64,000 nt of DNA from Lasiosphaeris hirsuta (GCA_030549175.1 JAUKUA010000002.1:4464001-4528000), one strand, 5' to 3'. Positions 1 through 12,598 are shown, counted from the stretch's first letter. Made by a program: numbers and translations. The notes: generated from the letters alone by a model not told the origin.

Positions 1-957
1 TTGAGCTGCCGAGGTTTGACCAAACTGCGTATTGCTGCGGGTTTATAATGTCCTCGAGACTAAGAGGCAAAGGCAGAACTGAGAGCTCTGATATGCTGCT
101 GAGAGAGAGGCCAGAGCATAAGAAAGGCGGACGATTGGTCGTCTCAGGGCTCTCTCCACCACAACGACTTGTTCTCCTTTTGCTTGGTCATGACTCCGAA
201 AGACTTTAATTGCCTTTCCCAGAGAGAAGCAACAAAATGTAACTATTGTGGTCTGGGTCTCCTCTGGGCGGTATCTCTCGCCATCAACGGGCACCGGAGT
301 GGGAACCCAAGCTTGTCGTAGCAACGGCGAGTCTCTGGCAACCCCTGAACCAGACGCACCCTGGAGTAACCCAAGTTTACGCTTTTCAAGCAGCACAGCC
401 AGCCGCCGTTGATGCTCCTCCGCCTGGCCCCTGGATTTACTTAAACGCAAGTTAGACCTCGCTACCAAACCCCTACCGGACTGAACTCATGGCCGATCGA
501 CTTACCTCTGGAGGATGCAGAGGACGCAATCGATGCACGACCTGGACGCCTGGACTCTAGCCATAATGCTGCCCAACACGCGGACTTTCCTCTTCAGCAA
601 AGGAGCCGTGATACTTGCTGCATGAGATAACGACAACCCCCCTCCCCCCAAAACGCTGAGTCCAGGTCCGAAAACACGAGCACACCGTCAGAAAGGACGG
701 CGACGATGTTATCGACCTGGATCAGCCCGGCCCAGCCCGCGGCACCGACCTCAACACCCTTTGGCGCGCTCGCTACCAGCGCGTGTAACGCGTCGAGGGC
801 GGTTGAGGCGGCAAAGACCTCGTCACGCAGAGACGCAACAGCCCTGGACGTGGCTCTTGTCCGCGACCTAGCGCACGCCCCAAGAATCCTGGCCGCATCC
901 GACGCGGCGGCCGACCATGCCCTCGACCGACGCAATTGCGCCTAGAGCAGGCGCCAT
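1..957 (-). pseudogene. Fungal N-terminal-domain (STAND/NACHT-associated type) protein, broken, partial at left edge
   Basis: On the minus strand an ATG at 955-957 opens the peptide MAPALGAIASV. After an apparent one-base frameshift near 905-920 the reading continues as SDAARILGACARSR, then a stretch with TALDALHALV, and then LIQVDNIVAVLSDGVLVFSDLD (around 670-730). That last pattern (LIQVDxxVxxLxxxVLxFSxLE) is what I know from the N-terminal domain of many fungal STAND, NACHT or signalling proteins. Near the left edge another frame reads SGLSLSSISELSVLPLPL and stays open to base 1, again like the segment downstream of this domain. The frames do not join without a frameshift or unseen introns, so I call it a decayed or mis-sequenced gene that runs off the window. 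Family recognition is from memory of sequence patterns. Confidence 0.5.
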
Positions 958-3576
958 GACAGGGACCAAGGTAGTGGGGTCTGCTTCAGGTCCGATCAGG
1001 TCTGATCAGGTCGGACTACATGAGCGGACCCGAAAATTGGATCAGGATGGTATGTGGCAGATCGTCCGAACTTCGATGGGGGAAACTTGGGAGCTGGGAG
1101 TGCGCGCGCTGAAACGGCGGCAGCGCTGCAGCAGGCTGTTCCAGGCGGCTGCTGTCCTTCCCCGCAGTAACATGGGGACGTCGGACGTGGAGACAGGACA
1201 GGGGGCGGGGGGACATGGGTTGAGCTTAGCGTCGCGTCCGCGCCGGGTACGGACCACGGCTTCTCGAGGCAGTCGAGGCAGTCGAGGTAGACTCGAGTAC
1301 CACTGCGAGACGGGACTTCGACCACAAAGCAGTGACGATGCGCAAAGTACACTTGCACACAGCGCACAGTATACAGTATACAGCACACAGGCAGATTGCG
1401 ATACAGACTGCCGCGTGTGTGCGAGCCCAACCTAGTATGGATCTGGTTTCGACCGAAGTTGGCTAATTCCATCGCAATGTGATGGAAGCCGATCTGACTG
1501 CCCGGGCCAAGCCACCCACCAAGATTAGCGGCCCCACAGACGTCCGTCATCGGCCTTTGGGGAAGGCGCCCCGATAGCTGATAGACGTTATCTGTTGGCA
1601 GCTTAGCAGGACACGCAGCGGAATCCCTGCTGGCGTGATAATCTGCAGACAATTAGATACGCTCATCCTTTTTTGTCGAAATTTTTCGATAGCTGCGCCG
1701 TCGAGCTGCAGGCCGAGAGACACCTGCACGGCCGACGTGCCTCATGCACCTGTCCGCAACTTTGCCCGTAGCCGATCAAAAACCTCAGTGCCGATATACG
1801 GCTACGGGGTGTCTGTCGTGCTATGGGGTTCCATCAACGTGGGCCGGAACGAGAACCGGGCGGGTACTGGCCAGTCGTCTATCAGCATCCCAAACTTGAA
1901 GCATTTCCCGGTCCGTCGAGCGGTGCGTTGCGTTGCACCGGCCAAAGGCACCTGCAGACAACAACAGCAGGTCGGAGCTTCATTGCCCGCCAAGCTCGCC
2001 CTCCCAAGCCGGCGATTGGGTGACAATTTCAAGACACAGGTACAGCAGCAGCGCTTCTTGTCGTGGCCTCGGTGGCGTCGCCTAGCAGTGCGAACTGGGT
2101 ATAGCCCTCCCGGGCATGCTTCGTCCTCGGCTTCGATGGACGTGTGGGGTTGCAACACAGATCGGTGCACTGCACCTTGGGCCCTTCGAACGGGTCTGGC
2201 CAGCTCCGCCCGCCGCTCGTCGCCGATTACGTTCCGCGTCGGGAATGAAGGCATTAGAAGATTACCCGCAGGAGTCGCTCCACGCCGGTGAGAGACACTA
2301 GATGCCATGATGCCCCTCGAAAATCCCTTTGCTCGAATCACGTCCTTTGCCAACCTTGGAAAGATGACGCAAACTTGCACGTCATTGGGACTCTGCCAGC
2401 CAGGTTAGTGGGGGAGGGGGGGGGATAGGGGTCAAAACAAAAAACTCCACGTTCTCAGCCAGCCTTGGAGAAAAACTGGGGAAGCGAGGAACAGGGAAAG
2501 ATCCGTGGAACCCACCTCCCTCATCCAGGGAACGCAATGCAGCCCACAGTCCCAGATCACCCGCTTGGTGTAGCCCTTTTCGCCATGTCTCAGACATACT
2601 TATCCGCACGGGGTTGGCATTTGCATCTGTTAGCGGAAACCAAATTATCGATGAGCGAAATCGGCAGCACCCCTCCATCGCCCTCCCCCCTCCCCCTTTT
2701 CTCCTCGCCATGGCAACACGGCTTAGACTGCGCGAATCACTTGGGGTTCGATTCACGAAGTCCATGGGCAACTCCAAAGTACATCTCAAAATGTAAGCGG
2801 GACGGATATTGATGTGTGAGCATCGAACCAAAACCAAATGTGATATTAAAAACCTGATTCCGCGATTCAAACCAGAAAATGACATAATTTAAATGACAAA
2901 TAGCCGCCCAGGTCATGCATCGATGGTGCCGATGATGAGATTCATGGTAACGAAATAGAAAAAGCCCCCTTGCATTTGATACCATGCATTTAACAAAAAA
3001 TGATGCCTGCCTGCCCCGCCCAGGAGCCCCCTTAAAACATGAAGGGAGCTATGCTGAGTTTGATGATGCTTGTTGTTTGGTTTGCGGACTCGTGTCTTTC
3101 TCTCGTTTTTCTCTCTCTGCTTTCCTCCTCCCCAGCGAGAGAGAAAAGTGCACCCTATGAAGGTGTGTGCTGTTTGCCCGTTGTGTCTAAAGGTGCCCGT
3201 TGCGTATTTCCAGCTGTGCCGTAAAAAAAGAAATAACCAAAACTCTTGCCTCCCATGATGATTGTCGTAAAGCCATCAGGGCTGAAGACCCCCACTACAG
3301 CCACCAAACCACTTGTCGGGTTTGTGCTCATGTTGCCCCTGCCCGCGTTGTTTGGTCGTGATGGGAAGAAGTGGTGATACAATCTTGTTTCCCATTGTCT
3401 TCCTCCCCCAGGTTGTGGTTGTGTTCCTGGCCTTCTGCCGCGTATGCAGCGACTCTCCTCTGCTTTTCCCCTAATCGGCTTTCCTCCCATTGAATACACC
3501 TAACCAGCCAGACACCTCTAGAGCTTTCGGGACATCAAGCCTGCCCGAAACAAAACAACAGCATGTATCCAGCTGC
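958..3576. other. Intergenic, no convincing gene
   Basis: Open frames here are short, lack recognisable domains and overlap on both strands. Short direct repeats are visible: GTCGAGGCA-like units at 1267-1290 and a GATCAGGTC-like repeat at 991-1013. The last part (about 3000-3570) lies downstream of the GH94 stop and is T/C-rich. Confidence 0.5.
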
Positions 3577-5952
3577 TTACTGCGGTACCAAGACAGTGAG
3601 CTGGTAAATTTGTCCGGGCTTGATGTCGTCAATCCGGGGCTCTGGCAGAATACGGCTGCCGTGGCGGACTGTCACATCGTCGACATCACCCCGGCGAATG
3701 TCCAGCTGGAATGTCGCATCACGGAATGTCCGGGTGACCTTGATAGCGTTCCACGCGCTGGGCAATTGCGGGCGGATGACAAGACCATCCTCATCACCCC
3801 TGAGGCCACAAAGTCCCTCAATGAAGCAGCGGTATGCCCACGAGACTGTGCCCGTGTTGAACAATTGACTGGAGCGGCCGGCGGTACGCGGGAACTCGCG
3901 CCACGCGCCGCGATAATAGTTGGGGATGTAGATGGGGAGCTGGCCGCGCTGGCGGTAATCAGCCTCGCTGGGGCCGGGGAGAAGCTGGCGCAACAGGTCG
4001 TAGGCGCGGTCTTGCTGACCGCCAAGCTTGTACAGGCTGAAGATGTAGAAGACACCGGCGTGGTTGTACACGGCGCCGTTCTCAGCCGAGCCGATGGCCT
4101 TTTGAGTGACGCGGCCGACATCCTCACGCATCTTGGTGTAGGGCGGCGCAAACATTTGCACACCGTACGGTGTGCTGAGCTGCGCATCGACCTCGGGCAG
4201 AATCTTGTCGATCTGCTCCGAACTAGCTGCGCCGCTGAGAATTGCCCAAGTTTGAGGGTTGAGCCAAATGCGGCCTTCGGGATCCTTCTTGATGCCGAAG
4301 GTGACATTGTCGTCAGTGATGCCACGCGCAAACCAATCACCATCCCACAGGTGCTTGTTGACGGCGTCGTTGCACTCGTCGGCTCCCGCGCGGAATTGCG
4401 CCGCCAGCTCGGTCTGCTTCTCGTGCTCACACACGTCGGCCCACAAGTTGAGCGCGTGTGCTGTCGCGAGGGTAAGCCATCCCGAAACGCCGCGACCCTT
4501 ATAGCCCACCATGTTCATCGGATCACACCAATCGCCCTGGGCGATGTAGCTGAGTCCTCGCGCGTCCCGAGCTCCGAGAAGCCAGTTCATGGCGCGGCTG
4601 AAGCGCTCAAAGACAGTCAGCGAGTCGCCGTTGGCGCTACGAACACGCTCGCGGAGCAGGCCGTAGTCGCCCGTCTCGGCAAGGTAAACATCAAGAGTCA
4701 CCGGCAGCCATACACAGTGATCGGTGTGGGGAATCTGGTTGATGTACTTGAGCTCAGCGCCTTCAGCTAGCAAGATGCCGTCGGGCATGGACCCGTTGGG
4801 TTCTTGTTGAGAAACTGCCGTGAGGAATGAGTTGCGGGCGACGCTAGGCTTGATGTAGTTCATGCCCATGTTGTCTTGGAGGTAGTTACGGGTCTGCGGA
4901 TCCGTGGTCAGGCGGTTGACGTCGCCGTGGTAGTAGACCTGGCGCGGCAGCCAGTTGTTGACGAAGTTGTCGAGGTCCTTGTCGGGGGTCTCGATGCGAA
5001 GGCAACCACGACCCTTCTCCATGTAGGTAGCATACTCGGCGGCGGTCTGGAGGAAGGCATGCTTGCTCAGGTAGCGAGACCGCATGGCGGCGATCTCGGC
5101 CTCATCGTAGGCTGGGCCGAACATGAAGCGGTATTCCCGCGACTCGGCCGGCTTAAGCGCCACGCGGTACTGTACGGCGGCTGTCGGGGTCTCGTACCGT
5201 GCATCACCGCAGCTGAGCCTTGGCTCCTGCAGGCCGGACGGGTTGTGGATACCTCCCTCGCCCTCGAACTCCTGCTGGTTGGCCTCGTACGAATCTGGGG
5301 GCGTCTCGCACAGGAAGTAAGTCTTGTCCTTGAGGTACTTGTTCTTGAAGTACTCGGATGCCTTCTGGTAGGGGGTGACTGAGCTGGCGACGATGCCAAC
5401 GAGGTCTGGGTTCCATGCGGCGCTCTGGTTCATCCATGACATGTAGCCAATTGGGAAGTAGGGGGTCACGCTGAGCCTCCGAGGACGGCCCGAGACGTTG
5501 GTTACCCTGATGGTCCACAGCTCGGCGACGTCGTGGGTGGGCAGGCCCATGATCATCTCAACGCGCACGCCGTTGTTCTCGACAGCCCAAGCGACATCGC
5601 TCTTGCCAACCGAGAAGACGAAGCGGTCGGCAGGGGCGCGGACGGGCTCGTAGGGGGCCGAGAAGAGATGGCCCGAGTCCTCATCCTTTACGTAGACGAA
5701 GCGCCCGGGGTGGTGAGCATAGTAGTTTTGCTCGGGCTGCATGAACGTCTTGGCCTCAATATTGGGTGCGTGGGCGTACTTTGCCGGCTCTGGCTGCATG
5801 AATTGGGCTGTCGCGAAGCCACGGCAGGTGAGTTGGATCATCATGCTCTGGTTCCAGAGGAAGCCGGCGGCCTTGGGCATGGCCGTTGGTGTTGTCAATT
5901 CGTAGCGATCCCCATTGTGCGTGGGACGCAAGACGGTTGCTTCTTTCCTCAT
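3577..5952 (-). CDS. GH94 phosphorylase, candidate cellobionic acid phosphorylase (NdvB-like)
   Basis: Single-exon gene, 791 aa. The ATG at 5950-5952 ([10 protein letters not shown]) was chosen because the frame further upstream translates into low-complexity Pro-rich sequence typical of a leader. The protein has the GH94 layout: an N-terminal beta-sandwich (about residues 1-290), a linker, then an alpha/alpha barrel with the general-acid motif GDWCDPMN (D474-W-C-D477) where other GH94 enzymes carry DWND, and a C-terminal beta region. There is no signal peptide, so it is likely cytosolic. Characterised fungal relatives (Neurospora NdvB/NCU09425) phosphorolyse cellobionic acid to glucose 1-phosphate and gluconate, using products of LPMO and cellobiose dehydrogenase action. 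The GH94 call is strong; the exact substrate is inferred from fungal origin and length. The upstream sequence holds a GGT/CCA-rich low-complexity run (5980-6015). Confidence 0.88.
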   Translation of the reverse strand: MRKEATVLRPTHNGDRYELTTPTAMPKAAGFLWNQSMMIQLTCRGFATAQFMQPEPAKYAHAPNIEAKTFMQPEQNYYAHHPGRFVYVKDEDSGHLFSAPYEPVRAPADRFVFSVGKSDVAWAVENNGVRVEMIMGLPTHDVAELWTIRVTNVSGRPRRLSVTPYFPIGYMSWMNQSAAWNPDLVGIVASSVTPYQKASEYFKNKYLKDKTYFLCETPPDSYEANQQEFEGEGGIHNPSGLQEPRLSCGDARYETPTAAVQYRVALKPAESREYRFMFGPAYDEAEIAAMRSRYLSKHAFLQTAAEYATYMEKGRGCLRIETPDKDLDNFVNNWLPRQVYYHGDVNRLTTDPQTRNYLQDNMGMNYIKPSVARNSFLTAVSQQEPNGSMPDGILLAEGAELKYINQIPHTDHCVWLPVTLDVYLAETGDYGLLRERVRSANGDSLTVFERFSRAMNWLLGARDARGLSYIAQGDWCDPMNMVGYKGRGVSGWLTLATAHALNLWADVCEHEKQTELAAQFRAGADECNDAVNKHLWDGDWFARGITDDNVTFGIKKDPEGRIWLNPQTWAILSGAASSEQIDKILPEVDAQLSTPYGVQMFAPPYTKMREDVGRVTQKAIGSAENGAVYNHAGVFYIFSLYKLGGQQDRAYDLLRQLLPGPSEADYRQRGQLPIYIPNYYRGAWREFPRTAGRSSQLFNTGTVSWAYRCFIEGLCGLRGDEDGLVIRPQLPSAWNAIKVTRTFRDATFQLDIRRGDVDDVTVRHGSRILPEPRIDDIKPGQIYQLTVLVPQ

Positions 5953-8900
5953 CTTGACGGCGGGTCTGTGGTAATGGGAAGGTGGTGGTGGTGGTGGTGG
6001 TAGTGGTGGTGGTGTTTGGGTGGGCGGGGGGAAGTGTTTAGGGGTAGAGGATAGGGGACGACTAATAAGGGAACCCAAACAAAACAAAAGGGACGGGGGA
6101 CAAACAGTCTCGACAACTATTTTTTTGTATTTTTGTATTTTAGGATTTGAGGTTTTTGGGGAGGGGAGAACTGGGACGGCCAGGCCCTGGGCGGATGGGA
6201 TTTTTGTTTGAATTTTGCGATTTGGGCAAGAGCTGCAGGGGAGGGAAAGAGCAGCAGCGCCGAATGACAAAAGCAGCAGAAGGAAGCAGACGATGGTAGG
6301 GACGTCATGGGTTCGCGGCCCAGTGAGGGCGTCCAGGGGGCGATACCAGGGTACGCCAGGGAGTACCGGGGTACGCCAGGGTACTCAGGACAGGGCTCAT
6401 GGGGCAAGGCCGCCCACGCCGACTCAACTGGACTCAGCTGACCATCCCGTCCCAACATTTCCGTCTGCAGGGGCTCAACCGGGAGAATCGGTGCACTCGG
6501 TGCATAAAATAGCTCACCGCTCCTTCACTTGGCACAGCACGGGATCTAGCATATCTTGGCCGTACGCGGTGCGGCTTCTTTCGAATGTTCGCAGGTTCGT
6601 ACATACATTGTGTGCAGGTATATACGTACCGACACTACCTGTGTATACACAGCCAGGCGTGATTGGGACACACACTGGCGCACGCTGGGGCACACACTGC
6701 ACGCTGGAAGTTTGGAACAGGCCGCGCAGCGTAGCGATCCATCATGTTGCAACTTGCGATAGGCACCCCAAGACACCAAGGACGGCACACACACACACCA
6801 TGGAGCCCACAGCCCGGGGGGGGGGGGGGGGGGAGGGGCCCAGGGTGTGTCGGCCACGCTGCTGCCGCTCAAACGCCGTCCAGGATTCCTACAGCATGGA
6901 GCCGTGGGAGGTCCGAACACGGAACAGTCACGTCAAACCACGCCCATCCACTGGACGAGAGGCCATTGCCAATTGCTGTTGGGCGATGGCGTGTGTGTCC
7001 GCACATTGCCTCTCCGCCGCCTGGGCCTGGCTTCTGTCTGCTGTGTGGTTCGGATGCTGGCGTAGACGGCGTTTGGATATTCAGCCGAACTTGGCCCATA
7101 TTAAAAACAGGGCGCTGCTTTACGCATTGCGCAGCTTTACGCAGCTTAGGTACATGTTCGTACATGCCCAGGTCACAGCAGGTTGCGCTGCTTGTTTTGG
7201 CCGCGGTGCTGCGCGGATGCGAATATTGGTTCCGCGCCCCCTTTCCGCGCAGCCGCAGCACTCGCAGCATTCGCAGCACTCTCACATCACTCGCATCACT
7301 TGAAGCACTCGCGGTGCTCAGTGTTCTCAGCACAGTCGATGGCGCTGGAGCTGGCACTGCCTACAGCCCCAGGCTCTCTTGGTGCGACATCTCACAGTAT
7401 GGAGCACCTCCCATTTCTTACCTCTACCCCCACGGCCGTCCCTCGGGGCCCCCGCGTGGGAAGGCGATTGGTCGCCAGTGAAAAAGTCGTAAGGAAGGGG
7501 GCGTGTGTAGGTGAGCGATCGATCGGCCGAAGGGGTTGCAAAGCTGCAAAAGAAAACCTCGTGGAATTTTCCCCTTTCCTTTCTTTTTCCTGCCTGCCGC
7601 TTTGAAACTGTTGGCTCTCCCACTTTGTCTTTGCTCAGGTGCCGCGTCCGCTTTTCCTCTCAGCCTCCTCTGGGCGCCCCTAGCCCTCTCAAGCGTCGCT
7701 GTCAATTGCTGGGCGTAACCAATAACGGAGGCGGTCAGCCGCGACTATTTGCGACTCTCTTTGCGACGGCGCTCGCACGATGGAAGCGCGCTGGGCTGGG
7801 GTGACGGTCAGATGATTGAAGGAAAATGCACCCAGGCCTGCCACGGCGCCAGCTGCCACAGACTCCCACGGCGGTTGACGTGCGCTAGGCCTAGTAAAGA
7901 AGGCGCTTGGAACGCTAGCCAAGAGTTCGATGGGGGATGGAGATGGGGGTTCCTTCCATGGAGATTCTTTGGGGATTCCTGGGAGGCGGGGCGATGAATC
8001 GGCTGAAAGACGAAAGACAAAAACCAAAACTGGACATCCATGCTTGGTGCTCCGTAGTGGTAAGTTCTCCCGAGAAGCGCAGCAGCACCACCAGACCAGA
8101 TGGCGAATTCCAGTCAGATAGATTGGCCTCGACGCGGGTCGATAGCAGCCCATCAATCCGGCAATTGGTAGATTGCCTGATTGCGCACCGCGATGCATTG
8201 CGGCAGAATATCCGGGTTTCGTTGGTGGAGAAAATGGAATATGACATCACCGCAATCCTCTGCAATTCACCCAGCTCAGTGCAAAATCTGTGAATGACTG
8301 CAAATGGAATGGGAGCTGTCAATCTGTGCTCCTTTTTTCGGCTCTCCAGTCTCTGCCCCAGGCATCTCCGGCCGTCATTCGGGCGGTTCGGGCTCGGCCT
8401 CGTATCGGACAGTGCTCGATGCTCGGTGCGGGCTGCGGCAGCCCCTATTCGCACGGCTACGCCCTAATAATAGCTAGCGACGCCGCTGGCTGCTGACGGA
8501 TTGCGACCAAACTTGACTTGTCCGTCGATTTTCTTCAACTGCAGGCTGCACCCTCAACAACAACGACATGCCCGAGCACCAGTCCGCCCTCGCCCGCCCT
8601 CATCACTTCGCCCTCCCGTCTGCTCTCCCTTGTCTCTTGGTCTCGTCGTCTCCCAACCCCAAGTCGGCCAGTTCCCCCCCCCTCCCCCAGCTCCATTCCT
8701 CTCTCTAGAAAGCTCCCAGCCAGCTCCTCCACCCCTTCTTCCTCCTCCTCCCCCCCCCAAGACCCCCAAGAGACCACTACAAGACACTAAGACGCGCAGG
8801 ACAGCCCAGGAAAAGGCAAACCCACCCAAATTCAGAATGGCGTCGTGGGGTCAATCCCCCATCCCACCCCACACCAATTCCTACCCCTCGACTACCAACT

Positions 8901-11619
8901 GGTCTCGCTCTGTCTCCCGAGTGGAGGGCGTGGGAGGGCCACACCGAACACACCCTCCCTCGCTAAGGCTCCCCGCAACAATCCCGTCCTTGGCGTGTTT
9001 ACCCAGAGGTTGCAATTGGTAACGCCCAGGGTACTCCGTACCGACGGTTGTCCCACCCACAAGGGTCGACGAGCTCGCCATATCGTGCCCCGAGGCGGGC
9101 TTCTCATTCGCAATGGCCCCGAGCCCCCAAGGCCCCAACAGCTTCAATGCCGGCAAACATCCAATGGCTACGATTTGGCTATGGCCCACCCGGGTTATTG
9201 CACTTACGTTGCTTCGATGGCTGCCTTGGTTTGTCCTGTTTTGATTCCATGTCCGCCGACCGGAGCGAGAATTTGGGGTAAAACAGCTTAGGCTAAGGTC
9301 CGGTCTGCGCCCCGGGGGTCAATGAGCCATGGCAAAAAAAAAAAAAAAAACGAAGCAGAAAAAATTGCCCCGAAAATACGCACAAACAACCCCCAGCGGC
9401 CGGTGTTGTGGTTCGCCCAATATCCAACAGTCACGAGGCCTTGGAATTTGCTTTTCGGCAGACGGTCTTACGTAACTGCTGGGCCGGTCGCTGCCGCGAA
9501 GACGAAAGGGGGAGGGCGGTCTCCCGCCAGTCCAGTCGCGCGCTGGGACACTGAGAAGCTGCCCACGGCAGAAGGGTCTGACACACTTACACCAAAACAC
9601 AGATGCAAGATCCCAAAAGGTCAAAATCGCCCGCCACTCCAAACGGATCCGCACGATCCCGATAACCGATCCCGTGTTTTGTGCGACGACGCAGTCCAGC
9701 CATTGCATTTCGTTTCTCAATTCTTCCCAGCACAGCATGCTCCCTCGAGCTAATACGGAATAACTCACTGAATTCTCTCAGACCCTCATGCAGTAAGAGC
9801 CCGAATTGTCGACGAAACACTGAACCGTGGGTTGATCAGCAGGTCAACCTGGCCAGCCACCACCAGCTTTGCGCTAGCGACATGTAGCGACATGTTGCTC
9901 TCGCGAAAGTGACTCTGCTCTACGCGCTCACGGCTCATGTGTACTCCGAGTCGGCTGGCAGCCTGTGCTCATCACGGGACCCAACCCGAGCCGCTTGAAA
10001 CTTCCGTCGCGAACCGGCAGCCGGGTCAGGAATGCCACCTCTTTCCTCCTAGTTGCGTGATGAGGGGAAAGAAAGACGAGGAGGCCGGGCCCATGCAGAG
10101 TGTGCCGAATGAAGAGCAGCGAGTCAAAGGAGGCTCCCAGGTGAGGGAAATGAAGAATTGCGGCGAGTACGACAGAAAGCATGACAGATTATTGCCTCTC
10201 TTTCATTGCGGGTTGCCACTGCGGGCCACTGGCCGGGGCGCCGAGGCCATTGGCCACAGGAGATGGTGAGATGGGTGTTATACCCCCATTTCCCGGCCTC
10301 TACCCTATCTGCCTTTGCCCTCCACCGTGTCACCTGCTGGGAAGGGGACAGACGGCTGTGGACGGCAATGTGTGGCATGTTGCTCAGAGATCATTCAAGC
10401 AGCTTCTCTTGGCGTGCGACCCGGCTTGTGGCCACCTGGTGACAGGTGGGGAGACAAAAACGCTCCATTGGCCGCACAGTACCAGTGCACGCGGGCAGGG
10501 CGAATTGGAACGTAAGGTAGGTGGGGGAATAGGGGGCAATTCCAGACCATGTTAAAAAACTCGGAGAAAAAGAAAAACACATGAGTAGTAAAAACTTTTG
10601 AGTGCTAATCTCGCAATTCATCCGCTTGCACTGGTTGCGCTCCCACAAATCCGACTTCGGAGACTTCTGATGAATCAGGAGACTAAAATGCTCTTGAAGC
10701 ATGGCAAGTTGAAGTGGACATTCAACGAGTAAATCACAATTTCGAAATTTGCAAGTGTTCATTTCACGACGCTGGTAACCTGAGTCTCTGGGTTTCAGGG
10801 TCAATCCTGAACTGTATCCCAGGCACCACTATCGCACATAAAGATCGCTATAAAAGCCGAGAATACCGTTAGGTGATATGTTAGAGTTGCAGCTCGCCAT
10901 TCATGATGACTGCCACATGCAAGTTTACCCAAGTACTGGAGCTTTACACATGTATAGGATCTGTTGAATGTGTGCTGCAAGCGATTGCATTCTCAGAACT
11001 CTTTGCAGAAAGGGTTATCTTTTTCCTCGAGCTTGAAACTTGTGTAACTTGGATTGTTGTGCATGTCATAGATGCCCACTATATTCTGAGTAAGTCAACC
11101 TCCCCCCCCCCCCCTCCCCCCTATCTTCACATCTTGAAAGACAATCAACCTCATAGCAAACAACCTTACACCAAATTTAGTTGCATAACCGGGATATTTT
11201 GACGTACGTGGCGCCGGCTGCACTGTAAAGTCTCCGCCCGATTACATATGGTTTCGGGTTCTCCTGGCGGTATTGTCTACTAATCACAAATTGGGCAGGT
11301 GTTTTTTGCATGGCTATCCTGATCAGTAAGCCGGCCTTTGCTGACTTGGGGAGTCAAGTGGCGGGCGTCGACGTCTTTTGATTGGAGAGATGCTGCATTG
11401 GGCTAATTCCTGCCTGACGTGCAGGTTGATGTCGAAGTTCCTTATGATGTTTCGCATGGCCAGCCACGACGTGGGGATATCGCAACCAGCTCGATTTCCA
11501 AAAAGAATTGTACATGCAGAAGTAGTTTCGAGACGGCCCAAGTTTTGCGAATAATTACCTCTTGTTTCCGCCCTACGGTTTCACTGCAGCGGCATTTGTG
11601 GCCGAAAGGGACTCGGAGC
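5953..11619. other. Long stretch without a convincing gene, 5.7 kb
   Basis: No domain is recognisable on either strand. It contains the GH94 promoter and leader (5953 to about 6300), imperfect repeats of GGTACGCCAGGG (6348-6385), a CA run followed by an 18-G run (6816-6833), GCACTCGCA-like repeats (7255-7335), a pyrimidine-rich tract (about 8560-8760), an 18-A run (9332-9349) and a C-rich run (11102-11120). A short ATG frame at 8837 (MASWGQSPIPPH) follows the pyrimidine-rich tract in leader-like context, but no continuing coding exons were found. It may hold a non-coding transcript or long 5' leaders. Confidence 0.45.
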
Positions 11620-12426
11620 ATGGACAGGTTCGCGCTGCTCCCCACGGAGCTGGTGCTCGAAATCCCGCAACACCTCGACGCCCTCAGCGACCTTGCCGCT
11701 CTCGCGAGAACCTGCAGGAGTTTCTACCAGGCGCTCAACCAGGTGCTGTACAGGCGGGATGTCGAATCTGGGGATCCCGTCTCGCCGTTCTGGGGTGCCG
11801 AGAAGGGCGTCGTCAACACCCTCCACCACGCCAACGTGGCGGGCGCCGATCTGAGCCGTTGGAGGCAGTCTTCACAGCCGTGGAGCGACATGCTGCCATC
11901 GAATCATGCGCACCCCCAGACAGAGGTCCCGCCTGCAGATCGCCTGGGGGCCAGCTTCCTCGAGCGCGGCGGCGACCACCACGTCCCCCAGGCGGCGCAG
12001 TACTGGTGGCACCCTCTCGACGTGGCGGCCCTCTTCGGCCACGCGCAGGCCGTCCGCTATCTCGCCAGCGCCGGGGTCGACGTCGCGTCGTCTACCTCCA
12101 GGGGGCTCTGCAAGTTCCAGTGCATACCCGAGATGGCGGCGGCAGATCATGGCGGACGGATCCCCATTGGGAGGCCATTTGATTGGGCAATCCACACTGC
12201 ATTGCAGATGGCCGACTGTGCAGGGCAGGAGCAGGCCGCGAGGGCACTTCGGGAGCTCGGGGGGGGCTGTGTAGCGCTGCCGAAGTCGAAGGGCGCCAGC
12301 CTAAGTTCCGAGAGGGGGAGGTGTGGTTCGAGCTGTGGTGATGCCCGTTTGGGCGGACGGCAGAAGGTCCTTGCCGAGTCGCCGCCTCTGTTCTCCTTCT
12401 ACGACTTTGTCCTTGAGAGGTTCTAG
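11620..12426 (+). CDS. F-box protein with ankyrin-like segment
   Basis: Single exon, 268 aa. The start is the ATG at 11620 (MDRFALLPTELVLEI), which opens directly into an F-box: LLPTELVLEIxxxLDALSDLAALARTCRSFYQALN at residues 5-45. A later segment, HPLDVAALFGHAQAVRYLASAGVDV (about 128-152), reads as one ankyrin repeat. F-box proteins recruit substrates to SCF ubiquitin ligases through Skp1; the ankyrin part would bind the target. The C-terminal third is Gly/Ser-rich and unremarkable. The frame is open upstream of this ATG, but that part shows no domain. A long hexanucleotide repeat starts a few bases after the stop. The substrate is unknown. Fungal F-box/ankyrin genes are numerous and fast evolving. 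Confidence 0.75.
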   Translation: MDRFALLPTELVLEIPQHLDALSDLAALARTCRSFYQALNQVLYRRDVESGDPVSPFWGAEKGVVNTLHHANVAGADLSRWRQSSQPWSDMLPSNHAHPQTEVPPADRLGASFLERGGDHHVPQAAQYWWHPLDVAALFGHAQAVRYLASAGVDVASSTSRGLCKFQCIPEMAAADHGGRIPIGRPFDWAIHTALQMADCAGQEQAARALRELGGGCVALPKSKGASLSSERGRCGSSCGDARLGGRQKVLAESPPLFSFYDFVLERF

Positions 12427-12432
12427 GCAGGG

Positions 12433-12598
12433 GGATGTGAATGTGGAGTGGATGTGGATGTGGATGTGAATGTGGAGTGGATGTGGAGTGGATGTGGAGT
12501 GGATGTGGATGTGGATGTGGATGTGGATGTGGACGTGGATGTGGATGTGGACGTGGATGTGGATGTGGATGTGGATGTGGATGTGGACGTGGATGTGG
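12433..12598. repeat. Hexanucleotide microsatellite (GTGGAT)n with GTGGA interruptions
   Basis: About 165 bp made of GTGGAT units with occasional GTGGAC, GTGAAT and 5-base GTGGA variants. It starts 6 bp after the F-box stop codon. One frame reads (DV)n and another Cys/Gly repeats; neither is likely to be translated. Confidence 0.95.

Noticed and set aside
3490..4770. 426-codon plus-strand frame
   Set aside because: It lies wholly antisense to the well-supported GH94 gene, whose GC-rich third positions keep the opposite frame open; it has no recognisable domain.
4876..6003. Plus-strand frames of 168 and 156 codons
   Set aside because: Antisense shadows of the GH94 coding region; sequence mirrors that gene and has no independent support.
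8518..8790. Ser/Pro-rich 90-codon frame
   Set aside because: Low-complexity translation of a C/T-rich tract; the opposite strand is equally open (Gly/Glu-rich).
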